Shown here piece after piece: positions 16,699 through 25,507 of a stretch of DNA of 64,000 bases (its first letter is position 1; each line of letters starts with the position of its first letter). The position numbers and the translations under genes are program-made. The stretch covers positions 186,001 to 250,000 of the forward strand of contig CAZDOK010000002.1 of NCBI GenBank assembly GCA_964507025.1, written 5' to 3'. The notes beneath the pieces were generated by a model. That model had not been told where the DNA came from, did not search any database, and saw only the letters and a program-made list of their open reading frames with translations. The DNA is from Amarobacter sp964507025 (GTDB lineage Bacteria; Chloroflexota; Dehalococcoidia; Tepidiformales; Tepidiformaceae).

Positions 16699-17271
16699 GT
16701 GCGATTTCTTGCAGTGCCCACACTGCTGGCGGCGGCATTGGCCTTCGCCTGCGGCGGCGACGACGACAATCCCGCCTCCCCGGGCGGCAGCGATTCAGGC
16801 GGAAACGGCGCAAACGCGACTCAGCCCGCGGGTGGCGCCACACCGGCCAGCGGCGGGGGCGGCGGGGTTGCGGACAACACCGCGGTGGTGGAAGTGGATG
16901 GCCAGCGGTACGAGTTCACGCTTCTTTCATGCGTGCAGCTCGGCGGAGCGCTCGGCGCGGTGGGGAGAGCCAGCGGGGGCGGCGACATCGCGGTGAATAT
17001 CGACCTCCCGCCGCCCGGCTGGGAATCGAACCCCGACGACTGGGAGCCGCCATACGTCCGGGTGCGCGACGATACGAAGAACGTGGACTGGCGGGCTGGC
17101 GGCGAAGTCATTGGCGGTTTTGAGGCCGTCGGTGAGGGCCAAAGCCAGGTCGACAGCTACCAGGTAGATGGCAAGCGCGCCTCGGGTACGGTGACGTTTG
17201 TGGACCTGCTGAAGGTGATGCAGGGGGCCGTTGAGCCGGTCCAGGGCACCTTCGAGGTGGCCTGCAGGTAG
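16699..17271 (+). CDS. Putative lipoprotein, unknown function
   Basis: A 190-residue exported protein from GTG 16699, preceded by AGAGGAG at 6 nt. Residues 1-17 are a lipoprotein-type signal ending in LAFAC (lipobox off-consensus, Cys18), followed by a Gly/Asp/Ser/Thr-rich linker to about 60 and a compact domain with two Cys (near residues 82 and 189) that could form a disulfide. No family is recognised. It precedes an ABC transporter gene pair by 236 nt on the same strand; a role as its extracytoplasmic partner is possible but only positional. Confidence 0.65.
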   Translation: MRFLAVPTLLAAALAFACGGDDDNPASPGGSDSGGNGANATQPAGGATPASGGGGGVADNTAVVEVDGQRYEFTLLSCVQLGGALGAVGRASGGGDIAVNIDLPPPGWESNPDDWEPPYVRVRDDTKNVDWRAGGEVIGGFEAVGEGQSQVDSYQVDGKRASGTVTFVDLLKVMQGAVEPVQGTFEVACR

Positions 17272-17507
17272 CGTGGTGCCGTCGGCTGTTGCGCGACGCT
17301 GCCGGCCGCCTTCGACCATCGTTCACCACTCGGGAGCTTTGGCGCCGCCGAACGCCCGGGTCGTGGCCGCACCGGTCGGTGAGTTGGCGGAAGGCATGCG
17401 CGCCCGGCGCGCACTTCGTCCATTCGTCGCCGCTATGGCGAACGTTCGGCCCTCAGCGAGGTGCGGCGGAAGGGAGAAGCTACGGAGAACCCTTCCTGGA
17501 GATCCGC

Positions 17508-18245
17508 ATGCACCCAACCACCGCGCCCACTCCGGAGCGGGAAGTAAGCACATCAGAACACCCGATCATCGAAGCGCGCGATGTGGTGAAGACCTATGAC
17601 GCCGGGGCGATAAGCGTCCAGGCACTCCGGGGCGTGAACCTCGCGGTCCCCCGGGGGGAGATGGTGGCCATCATGGGACCTTCAGGCTGCGGCAAGACCA
17701 CACTGCTCAACTGCCTCAGCGGGCTGGATACGATCGACTCGGGCCAGGTCTGGATCGAGGGGACGGACATCAACCAGCTCTCCGACAGGGCGAAATCACG
17801 CTACCGGGCGCGGCGAATGGGATTCGTCTTCCAAACGTACAACCTGTTGCCGGTGCTTTCGGCGGCCGAGAACGTGGAACTACCGCTGGTGGTTTCGGGG
17901 GTGCCAGGCAAGGAGGCACGGACCAAGGCGTTGGCGGCGCTCGAGAAGGTGGGCCTCGCCGACCGGGCGCATCACTGGCCCAACCAGCTCAGTGGCGGGC
18001 AACGCCAACGGGTGACCATCGCCCGGGCGCTGGTGAACGACCCCGCCATTGTCTGGGCCGATGAGCCCACCGGGAACCTGGACTCCGAGATGGCAGACGA
18101 TGTGATGCGGCTGATGGAGCAGCTGAACCGCGACAATCAGCAGACGTTTGTGATCGTCACCCATGACCCCGGGGTCGGGGCGCGCTGCCACCGGATCGTC
18201 CGCATGCGGGACGGTCGCATCGTCGGAGAGGACCTTCAACGATGA
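17508..18245 (+). CDS. ABC transporter ATP-binding protein (MacB/LolD type)
   Basis: A 245-residue ATPase of the MacB/LolD/FtsE class. Walker A GPSGCGKT is at residues 57-64, the signature LSGGQRQR near 162, Walker B VWADEPTG near 183 and the H-loop VTHD near 216. ATG 17508 follows CCTGGAGA. The last four bases overlap the permease gene start (ATGA), so the two are translationally coupled. Members drive mechanotransmission or export of lipoproteins, lipids or peptides rather than classical import. Confidence 0.93.
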   Translation: MHPTTAPTPEREVSTSEHPIIEARDVVKTYDAGAISVQALRGVNLAVPRGEMVAIMGPSGCGKTTLLNCLSGLDTIDSGQVWIEGTDINQLSDRAKSRYRARRMGFVFQTYNLLPVLSAAENVELPLVVSGVPGKEARTKALAALEKVGLADRAHHWPNQLSGGQRQRVTIARALVNDPAIVWADEPTGNLDSEMADDVMRLMEQLNRDNQQTFVIVTHDPGVGARCHRIVRMRDGRIVGEDLQR

Positions 18246-21200
18246 GCGAGCTCTTCGGCCTGCCGATGTCCACCATCATGGTGGTGTTGGCGGCGCTGTT
18301 CGTTCTCTCCGCGATCGTTTCAGCAGCGCTGTTCGTTTCGGGGCGCACCATGTTCCGAATGGGCCTGCGGAACATCCGCCGGCGGGCCGCCCAATCGAGT
18401 CTCATTGTCGTCGGGCTGATGCTGGCGACAACGATCGTGACAGCAGCATTCACGCTGGGCGACACCGTGGACTACAGCATCACGAAGGTGGCGTATGACT
18501 TTCTTCAGCGTACCGACCTGAGCCTGCACCACATCCAATCCGAAGAAGGAAGCGCGACGGGCGACCAGTTCTACGCTCGCGACGACCTCGCTGGCCGGCT
18601 GGCAACCACCTTCGCGGACGATCCGGATATCGAGGGATTCATCCCGTTCCTCTTCGAGCCGGTACCGGTCCAGAACGCAAGGACGGCGCTGACGGAACCC
18701 GTGGTGATATTGGCAGGCACCGACGCGGCGGCCATGCACGCGTTTGGTGGGCTGGAGTTGGTGGGTGGCGGCGCCGCGGACCTCGCCAGCCTCTCGGACG
18801 ACGAGGTCTTCGCGAACGAGCGCAGCGCTGATGCGCTGAATATCCGGCCGGGCGACGTGCTGCTCGTCTTCGTGCAGGGCCAGGCAGTGAGCCTGCGGGT
18901 GGCGGGGATCGTCCGCGAGGAGCGCGCGAGCGGCGGCCTCGAGTTCGGTGGCGGCGAAATCCCCGGGCTTGCGGCGAAACTCTCAACGGTCCAACGCGTC
19001 ACCGGGAGACCCGGGCTCATCAACTCGGTGAGCGTGGCGCTGTACGGGGGAGTACGCGGCGGGGTAGAGCGCTCGGACGCGGCTGCAGCCCGGCTCGAGG
19101 AGTTCATTGCCACTCCAGGCGCGAGCGAACAGCTGGGGCTGGGCGGCGCCACCTTCCAGGTCGAGAAGGTGAAGCAGGACGCCGTGGAGGCGGCAAAACT
19201 GATGTCGAGCGGATTGACGACGCTATTCCTCGTGCTGGGCCTGTTCTCCATAGCATCGGGCGTGCTCCTGATCTTCATGATCTTCGTGATGCTGGCGGCG
19301 GAGCGGCAGCGTGAAATGGGGATCACGCGCGCGGTTGGGGCGTTACGGATCCACCTGGTTCAGGCATTCCTCGCCGAGGGCATGGTCTATGCGCTGTTCG
19401 CGGGAGTCATCGGGGTGGGGCTTGGCCTGGCGTTCGGCCTCCTTGTCATCGTGGGAGGCGCGAAGCTCGCCTTCGGGGAGTCCGGGAACTTTGTCACCGC
19501 GCACATCACTGCGCGGACCCTGGTTGTGAGCTTCTGCCTCGGATGGGTCGTGACGTTCTCGACGGTGGTCCTCTCGTCGGTGCTGGTGAGCCGTCTCAAC
19601 ATCGTCGCGGCTATCCGTGGACAAACCGGCCAGCGGCACGTCGAGGCGAGGCATGGGTTGCGCCTGGGCTGGCTGCTGGGCGGCCTTCCAATCGTGGCGG
19701 TGGCACCACCCATCGGGCTCTACATGATCCTTCGCCGGGCCTTCGGGCTGTCGCGCACGTGGGCTTTTGCACCCGGCGGACTTGTCCTCGGGCTCACCAT
19801 GGTAGTCCTGGGCCGGACGACCGACTCGTCGTTCCTCTTCTCGGGCGGCATCTCGATGTCGCTCATCGCGGCGGCGCTGCTCGTGCGCCAGGCCGGGGCG
19901 GGGGAACGCCCCGTGTGGACCATTGCCGGGCTCGCACTTGCGTTCTACTGGCTGATGCCGTTCGAGCTCAGCGACCGGCTGTTCGGGCGGTTCGACAACA
20001 CGGGCATGGAGATGTTCGTGCTTTCCGGGATCATGATCGTCGCCGCGCTCACGCTGGTCATCATCTTCAATGCCAGGCTGCTGACGGCGATGTACGCGGG
20101 GACGAGCCGCGGGCGTTTGGGCTACCTCGTGCCCGGCGGGATGCTTGCGTCGGCGGTGGCCCTGGGCGGGCTGGGGGTGGTCCTGGGCGATACAGCGGGC
20201 GGTGTGGGCGATCTCGCCTACCTGTTCGCCCTCATCGTGCTCATCGCGGGGCTGTTCTCGCTCGCCGCCCAGCGTTACCAGGGGCTGGCGCCGGCCCTCC
20301 GGATGGGTATCGCCTACCCCCTTGCAAACCGCTTCCGGACGGGCATGACGATCGCGATGTTCTCGCTCATCCTCTTCTCCATCACCCTGATGAGCGTCCT
20401 GAACGCGAGTTTCTTCGACATCCTGGGGGGCGATGAGGGTACGGGCGGCTGGGACGTCGTGGTGGTGACCAACCGGAACAATCCCGTCACCGACCTGGAG
20501 GCGACGCTCCGGGAGTTCTCGGACTTCGAGACTTCGAGGATTGTGGGAATCGGCGCGCTCACTCCCGTTGACGACGACCGCCAGAAGGTACGCCAGGCGG
20601 GGCAATCAGAGTGGGCGCAGTACATCGTGCGGGCGGCCGACGACAACTACTGGGAAAACGTAAACACGGAACTGGAGGCCCGTGCCACGGGTTTCGATTC
20701 GGACCAGGATGTGTACGGCGCGCTCCGCACCCGCAAGGGTTTCGCCGTCATCGAGGCGGCCGCCGTCGGCCAGGTGGGGTTCGGCGTTGGCGGCTTCCAT
20801 ACTTCGGGCGTCGAGATTCGGGACGACCGTTTCGGGCGATTCGACGTCGAGATTCGCAACGAGGCCACCCAGGAGGTCATGACCGTGACCGTGATCGGAG
20901 TGTACTCGAACAAGATCCCCGCCGGACTGTACCCGGGGCTGACCATCAACGCGGACACCAGCCGGGAGATTTTCGGCGAGCCGGAGTACCGGGACTTCCT
21001 GTTGCAGCTTGCACCGGGCACCGACTCGGTGACGGCAGCCGAGGACATCGAGGCCTCGCTCGTGACGCAGGGTGTCCAGGCCTTTTCGATCAAGAAGATC
21101 ATCGATGACGCGCTGGCAATGTCGCGTGGGCTGCTACGCGTGATGCAGGTGTTCATGGCACTCGGGCTGGTGGTGGGCATCGCGGCGATCGGCGTCATCT

Positions 21201-21532
21201 CGCTGAGGTCGGTGGTGGAGCGCCGCCAGCAGATCGGCATGCTCCGCGCCATCGGTTACGAGCGGTCGACGGTCGCCTGGAGCTTCCTGTTCGAGTCGGC
21301 TTTTGTTGCGCTCATGGGAGTCGGATCCGGAGTTGCGGGAGCAGTGGTGCTCTCGCGCAATCTGATCTCGTCGCCAGACTTCACAGGCACGGAAGGGCTC
21401 TCGCTATTTGTGCCGTGGCCCGAAGTACTGGTTTTCGCGTTTGCGGCCTTTGGCTTTGCACTGCTGATGACGTGGTGGCCGAGCCACCGGGCTGCACGCG
21501 TTCCCATTGCCGAGGCGCTCCGTTACGAGTGA
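18242..21532 (+). CDS. FtsX-like ABC permease, large
   Basis: A 1096-residue permease. After two N-terminal helices (residues 10-65, with RNIRRRAAQSSLIVVGLML), an extracytoplasmic MacB-like domain spans about 75-310. The first FtsX core (helices near 325-440) follows, then several additional helices (475-680), a second periplasmic domain (about 720-930) and the second FtsX core at the C-terminus (about 955-1090). This duplicated layout is typical of single-chain permeases that need only an ATPase dimer. The likely role is export or release of a lipid or lipoprotein, or mechanotransmission. It is coupled to the ATPase gene by a 4-nt overlap. Confidence 0.9.
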   Translation: MSELFGLPMSTIMVVLAALFVLSAIVSAALFVSGRTMFRMGLRNIRRRAAQSSLIVVGLMLATTIVTAAFTLGDTVDYSITKVAYDFLQRTDLSLHHIQSEEGSATGDQFYARDDLAGRLATTFADDPDIEGFIPFLFEPVPVQNARTALTEPVVILAGTDAAAMHAFGGLELVGGGAADLASLSDDEVFANERSADALNIRPGDVLLVFVQGQAVSLRVAGIVREERASGGLEFGGGEIPGLAAKLSTVQRVTGRPGLINSVSVALYGGVRGGVERSDAAAARLEEFIATPGASEQLGLGGATFQVEKVKQDAVEAAKLMSSGLTTLFLVLGLFSIASGVLLIFMIFVMLAAERQREMGITRAVGALRIHLVQAFLAEGMVYALFAGVIGVGLGLAFGLLVIVGGAKLAFGESGNFVTAHITARTLVVSFCLGWVVTFSTVVLSSVLVSRLNIVAAIRGQTGQRHVEARHGLRLGWLLGGLPIVAVAPPIGLYMILRRAFGLSRTWAFAPGGLVLGLTMVVLGRTTDSSFLFSGGISMSLIAAALLVRQAGAGERPVWTIAGLALAFYWLMPFELSDRLFGRFDNTGMEMFVLSGIMIVAALTLVIIFNARLLTAMYAGTSRGRLGYLVPGGMLASAVALGGLGVVLGDTAGGVGDLAYLFALIVLIAGLFSLAAQRYQGLAPALRMGIAYPLANRFRTGMTIAMFSLILFSITLMSVLNASFFDILGGDEGTGGWDVVVVTNRNNPVTDLEATLREFSDFETSRIVGIGALTPVDDDRQKVRQAGQSEWAQYIVRAADDNYWENVNTELEARATGFDSDQDVYGALRTRKGFAVIEAAAVGQVGFGVGGFHTSGVEIRDDRFGRFDVEIRNEATQEVMTVTVIGVYSNKIPAGLYPGLTINADTSREIFGEPEYRDFLLQLAPGTDSVTAAEDIEASLVTQGVQAFSIKKIIDDALAMSRGLLRVMQVFMALGLVVGIAAIGVISLRSVVERRQQIGMLRAIGYERSTVAWSFLFESAFVALMGVGSGVAGAVVLSRNLISSPDFTGTEGLSLFVPWPEVLVFAFAAFGFALLMTWWPSHRAARVPIAEALRYE

Positions 21533-21578
21533 GGCCCGCCCCTGCTGACGGCCTGCGCAACGGCGTAGGATTCGCGCC

Positions 21579-22736
21579 ATGGAATACGACTTCGATCGCG
21601 TCTACGAGCGGCGCGGCACCGGCAGCTCGAAGTGGGATCGCTTCGATGCCGACGTGCTGCCGATGCCGGTGGCCGACATGGACTTCCCCTCGCCCGAACC
21701 GGTGCGGCGGGCCCTCCACGAGCGGGTCGAGCGCGGGTTCTACGGCTATGGGCTGGCCACGGAGGACTTCCACCGCGCGTTCACGGCCCGGCTCGAACGC
21801 CGCTACGGCTGGGAAGTCGAGAACGAGGCCCTCCTGCCTCTCCCGGGAGTCATCCCGGGATTCAACCTCGGGCTGCGGGCACTGACGCAACCGGGCGAGG
21901 GTGTGGTCGTCCAGCATCCCGCCTACCCACCGATCCTGAACGCGCACAACCACCATGGTCTCGTCCGGCAGGATGCCTACCTCGTGCGGGACGATTCGGG
22001 ACGGTACGAGGTCGACTGGGAGAGCCTCGAAGCCGCTATCGACGGGACGACGCGCGTATTCCTGCTCTGCAATCCCCACAACCCGGTGGGCCGGGTGTTC
22101 TCGCGCCAGGAGCTCCGCCGGATGGCCGACATCTGCCTGGAACGCGGGCTGTGGATCATCTCCGATGAGGTGCACTGCGACCTCGTGCTGGATGGCAACG
22201 TGCACACGCCGATGGCCAGCCTGGGGCCGGAGGTGGCCGAGCGCACGATCACGCTGATGGCGCCGAGCAAGACGTTCAACCTCGCCGGGCTCAAGGCGGC
22301 CGTGGCCATCATCCCCAACGAAGAGTTGCGCGCCCGGTACGAGGCGGCCAGGGGCGGGATGGTGAGCGCGGTGAACATCCTCGGCTATGTGGCGATGACC
22401 GCCGCCTATCGCGATTGCGATGGCTGGCTCGAGGCGCTCGCCAGGTACCTGACCGCCAACCGCGACTACCTGGTGTCGTTCGTGCGGGAGCGCCTGCCTG
22501 GCATCTCGGTCTATCCGCCAGAGGGCACGTACCTCGCGTGGCTCGACTGCAACGCGCTCGCTTTGCCGGGCAACGACGCATGCGGCTGGTTCCTGGGGAA
22601 CGCGCGCGTGGCCTTTGGAGACGGGAAGACCTTCGGCCCCACGGGCGAGGGGTTCGTGCGGATGAACTTCGGGTGCCCCCGCCCGTTGCTGGAAGAGGGC
22701 CTCGAGCGGATGGCACGGGCGCTGGCGGAGCGGTAG
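21579..22736 (+). CDS. PatB/MalY family PLP aminotransferase / C-S lyase
   Basis: A 385-residue fold-type I PLP enzyme of the MalY/PatB group. The internal aldimine lysine is Lys231 in PSKTFNLAGLK; NPHNPVGR (165-172) and SDEVHCD (195-201) hold PLP. MalY/PatB enzymes cleave C-S bonds in cystathionine or cysteine S-conjugates, giving pyruvate, ammonia and a thiol, and some act as aminotransferases. The gene may be leaderless: TAGGAT lies 7 nt before the ATG and there is no Shine-Dalgarno. A second PLP enzyme follows on the same strand. Confidence 0.87.
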   Translation: MEYDFDRVYERRGTGSSKWDRFDADVLPMPVADMDFPSPEPVRRALHERVERGFYGYGLATEDFHRAFTARLERRYGWEVENEALLPLPGVIPGFNLGLRALTQPGEGVVVQHPAYPPILNAHNHHGLVRQDAYLVRDDSGRYEVDWESLEAAIDGTTRVFLLCNPHNPVGRVFSRQELRRMADICLERGLWIISDEVHCDLVLDGNVHTPMASLGPEVAERTITLMAPSKTFNLAGLKAAVAIIPNEELRARYEAARGGMVSAVNILGYVAMTAAYRDCDGWLEALARYLTANRDYLVSFVRERLPGISVYPPEGTYLAWLDCNALALPGNDACGWFLGNARVAFGDGKTFGPTGEGFVRMNFGCPRPLLEEGLERMARALAER

Positions 22737-22842
22737 CGCGGGCGCCGAAATGGTCCGCCTGGTACGCGACATGCGGCCAAGCAGACGGTGTAATCGGCGG
22801 TTTGGCTGGGCAACCTGTGGTCAGGCGAAGCGGAGGCTGGCC

Positions 22843-24225
22843 ATGGAGATCGTCACTCTCGAGCAGGCGCTCGAACTGGATGGGTCCGAGGCGCGCGAGC
22901 TGTATGCCCGCTACGTTAATCCGGGGATCGCGTCGCTCGTGCACCTGCTCGGCATCGACCGCAACTTCGTACGCGCCGAGGGAGTTCGCGTGTGGGACGA
23001 CGCGGGCCGCGAGCACCTGGACTTCCTCGGGGGCTTCGGTGCGTTGAACACCGGCCACAACCACCCGGAGATCCACCAGGCGGTGAGGCGCGTGGAAGAG
23101 GCGCCCCACCTGCTCCAGATTGCACTGTCACGGCTGATGGGGGCGCTGGGGCAGTCGCTCGCGGCAATCGCGCCGGGCGACCTGGAGAAGACCTTCTTCT
23201 GCAACAGCGGGTCCGAGGCCGTGGAGGCCGCGCTCAAGCTGGCGCGCGCCAGCACCAAGCGGACGCGCATCGTGTCGACGGAGAACGCGTACCACGGGCT
23301 GACCTTCGGAGCGCTTTCCGCCACGGGCCGGGAGCATTACCGCGAGCCGTTCGCGCCGCTCGTACCGGGATTCGCGCACGTTCCCTTCGGCGACCTCGAC
23401 GCGCTGGAGCGCGAGCTCAGGAAGGAGCCCACGGCGGCGTTCATCGTCGAGCCCATCCAGGGGGAGGGCGGCATCGTCGTGCCGCCCGATGGATACCTCG
23501 GGAGCGCGTGGGAGCTGTGCCACCGCCACGGGGCGCTGTTCGTGGCCGACGAAGTGCAGACCGGGTTCGGCAGGACAGGCAGGATGTTCGGGGTCGACCA
23601 CGAGGGCGTGGAACCGGACATCATGGCGCTGGCCAAGTCGCTTGGCGGCGGCGTGGCCCCGATCGGGGCATGCATCGCGACCGACCGGGTATGGCGGCGA
23701 GCCTACGGTAGCCGCGATACCTGCATGCTCCACGACTCGACGTTCGGTGGGAACGCGCTGGCGTGCGCCGCCGCGCTAACGGCGATAGAAGTCATCGTGA
23801 GGGACGACCTGGCGGGGCGAGCGGCAGTGCTGGGCGAGCGGTTCCAGAGACGGTTGGCCGCGATCGCGGCGGAGTCGCGGATCGTGAAGGGCGTTCGCGG
23901 GCGGGGGCTCCTGTTGGGGCTGGAGTTCGCCGAACCGCCGATCGCGAAGGGGCTGAGCCGGGAGTACTTCGCCGCGATGTTCGCCGCGATGCTCCTGGTC
24001 GACCACAAGATCATCACTGCCTACGCGCTGAACGCGACCAACATCCTCCGGCTCGAGCCGCCGCTCGTGGTGAGCGAAGGGCAACTCGACCGGGCGGCGG
24101 ACGCGATTGAGCAGATGAGCCAGCGCTATGGAAGCGTGCTCGGGCTGGTGCTCGCGTTCGGCCGCCGGGGAGCAGGGCGGCAGCTTCCGCACTTCGAACT
24201 GCCGCGCATCGGCCGGAAGCGGTAA
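22843..24225 (+). CDS. Class III aminotransferase
   Basis: A 460-residue class III (omega-amino-acid type) PLP aminotransferase. PLP lysine is Lys265 in DIMALAKSLGGG, with DEVQTGFGRTG at 236-246 and the phosphate-binding NSGSEAVEAA at 121-130. Close families use putrescine, ornithine, 4-aminobutyrate or related terminal amines with a keto acid; which one applies is not decided by sequence. The C-terminal tail of about 30 residues (after residue 430) is longer than usual. CGGAGG before ATG 22843 sets the start. It follows the MalY-type gene by 106 nt. Confidence 0.88.
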   Translation: MEIVTLEQALELDGSEARELYARYVNPGIASLVHLLGIDRNFVRAEGVRVWDDAGREHLDFLGGFGALNTGHNHPEIHQAVRRVEEAPHLLQIALSRLMGALGQSLAAIAPGDLEKTFFCNSGSEAVEAALKLARASTKRTRIVSTENAYHGLTFGALSATGREHYREPFAPLVPGFAHVPFGDLDALERELRKEPTAAFIVEPIQGEGGIVVPPDGYLGSAWELCHRHGALFVADEVQTGFGRTGRMFGVDHEGVEPDIMALAKSLGGGVAPIGACIATDRVWRRAYGSRDTCMLHDSTFGGNALACAAALTAIEVIVRDDLAGRAAVLGERFQRRLAAIAAESRIVKGVRGRGLLLGLEFAEPPIAKGLSREYFAAMFAAMLLVDHKIITAYALNATNILRLEPPLVVSEGQLDRAADAIEQMSQRYGSVLGLVLAFGRRGAGRQLPHFELPRIGRKR

Positions 24226-24254
24226 CACGGGCGTGGATCGGCGCTCCTCCGCGC

Positions 24255-24746
24255 CTACACCTTCTTGGCCAGCTTGAGGTCGTAGCCCGCCTTCACCGGG
24301 GCATCGGCCGATCCATCGGCTTTCTGCGGGACGTACTCGACCTCGATCTTCGTGAAGTTGAAGCTTACCTGGTCGGTGGGAACCACATCGGACTCGCTGG
24401 CTCCGCCCTGCTGGTACGACGAGATGAGGACGTCGGTCATGGTGACGGTGAGGAACTCCTGCTGGTCACCGCCTGCCTTGCGGCAGGTGAGCTTCGCTTC
24501 CTTGATGTGCTGGCCGGTGGCGCAGGCGAGGAACAACTTGGGTGAGGCCTTGTTGACCTGGGTCGTGAAGTGGAAGTCCTGGAAGACGGCTTTGCCGGCT
24601 GCTGCCGCTCCGCCTCGCCCTGCTCCGGATGTGGCATTGGCGAGCCCCCAGGAGAACGAAAGGAGGTCGATCTCGTTCTTGTGCCTATCGTCGGTGCTTT
24701 CACCGTCGATGCCGTCAATCTTCAGGAAGTAGTCTACCGCGGCCAT
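24255..24746 (-). CDS. Hcp family type VI secretion tube protein
   Basis: A 163-residue Hcp-family protein: MAAVDYFLKIDGIDGEST at the start, IDLLSFSWG, then the beta-barrel pattern DFHFTTQVNKASPKLFLACATGQHIKEAKLTCRK and a C-terminal strand FTKIEVEYVPQ. Hcp hexamers form the inner tube of type VI systems, and stand-alone Hcp proteins also occur as secreted effectors. No sheath, baseplate or ClpV genes are in the window. Its ATG shares one base with the TGA of the upstream gene (TGATG), so it is translationally coupled to a secreted beta-barrel-type protein. Confidence 0.88.
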   Translation of the reverse strand: MAAVDYFLKIDGIDGESTDDRHKNEIDLLSFSWGLANATSGAGRGGAAAAGKAVFQDFHFTTQVNKASPKLFLACATGQHIKEAKLTCRKAGGDQQEFLTVTMTDVLISSYQQGGASESDVVPTDQVSFNFTKIEVEYVPQKADGSADAPVKAGYDLKLAKKV

Positions 24747-25293
24747 CAGGCCCTCCCAGGGATGATGTTGAAGGTGAACTCGGCGGAGCCATCACCGCCG
24801 AGATCGACCGGGTCCTGGCGGGCCACGTACGACCCGCTGGCGCCCTGGTAGCGGCCGGTGCCGCCGATGATCGCGTGGACGCTCGTGGCGCCCAGGCGAT
24901 GTGGCAACGTGCCAACGCCGATGATGGTGCCATCGCTCAGGTTGAACTGGTGGGTCTCCATGGCATCAGCGGCAGTGTCTCCCGGCCCAAAGGGGGTGCC
25001 GAACTGGAACGACGTGGCATAGAACTCACCAACCTTGGCGCCATCGGGGCCATCGAGGAGTTCGCCGAAACTCGCGGAACGCTGGCCTGGTTCGGGCAAG
25101 ACGCCGCGCGGGCGGGCCGGGTGCGTCGTGCGCCAGTTACGGCCGTGAAGGGCGAATAGAGGGTGCCGCCCGGGTCCGAGTCGCGCGCATCGAACCCGGC
25201 CTTTCCGGCGAGGCCGAGCCCGGCGAATCCTCCGATGAGAAGTGCACCGCGTTTGAGGAGCGCACGGCGCCGTTCGGTGCGGGATCCGTCCAT
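24746..25293 (-). pseudogene. Secreted AOC/dirigent-like barrel protein, frameshifted
   Basis: Two frames must be joined to make one protein. From ATG 25293, behind an excellent TGGAGGTGACCCT ribosome site, runs MDGSRTERRRALLKRGALLI and a hydrophobic stretch: a Tat-like signal or anchor of about 35 residues, then DARDSDPGGTLYSPFTAVTG. That frame loses sense near 25105. A second frame, open from the same point down to 24746, encodes a domain of 117 residues (ETHQFNLSDGTIIGVGTL; AIIGGTGRYQGASGSYVARQ; FTFNI) with the pattern of allene-oxide-cyclase-like/dirigent-like barrels. One missing base at about 25100-25110 explains it. This may be a true mutation or an assembly error. The Hcp gene is coupled downstream. 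Confidence 0.62.
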
Positions 25294-25349
25294 AGGGTCA
25301 CCTCCAGGCAAAACTCCGCCGGAATATAGCGTGCTTCGAAACGCGATAG

Positions 25350-25365
25350 TGTGGCCAATCTCACA
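25350..25365. promoter_or_regulatory. Crp-like site upstream of the AOC-like/Hcp unit
   Basis: TGTGGCCAATCTCACA fits TGTG-N8-CACA exactly and lies 57 nt before the ATG at 25293. It is in the divergent gap with the antiporter gene, so either side could be the target. Confidence 0.5.
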
Positions 25366-25507
25366 CAGTGCCGGCACGCCACGCCTGCTGCGACTGCGGC
25401 CCACCAGCAGTCCCGTCAGGTGCCGGAGGCGACTCGCGCTGCTACGCTCGCTGAAACATGAGCGCCCGGCAACCAGGATCGATGTGGCCCGGCGGCGGTG
25501 AGCAAGC

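Noticed and set aside
19343..20605. 420-codon minus-strand frame inside the FtsX-like permease gene
   Set aside because: Opposite strand is a clear membrane permease; this frame is charged low-complexity sequence.
21381..22772. 463-codon minus-strand frame over the MalY-type gene
   Set aside because: The plus strand has all PLP-enzyme motifs; the reverse has none.
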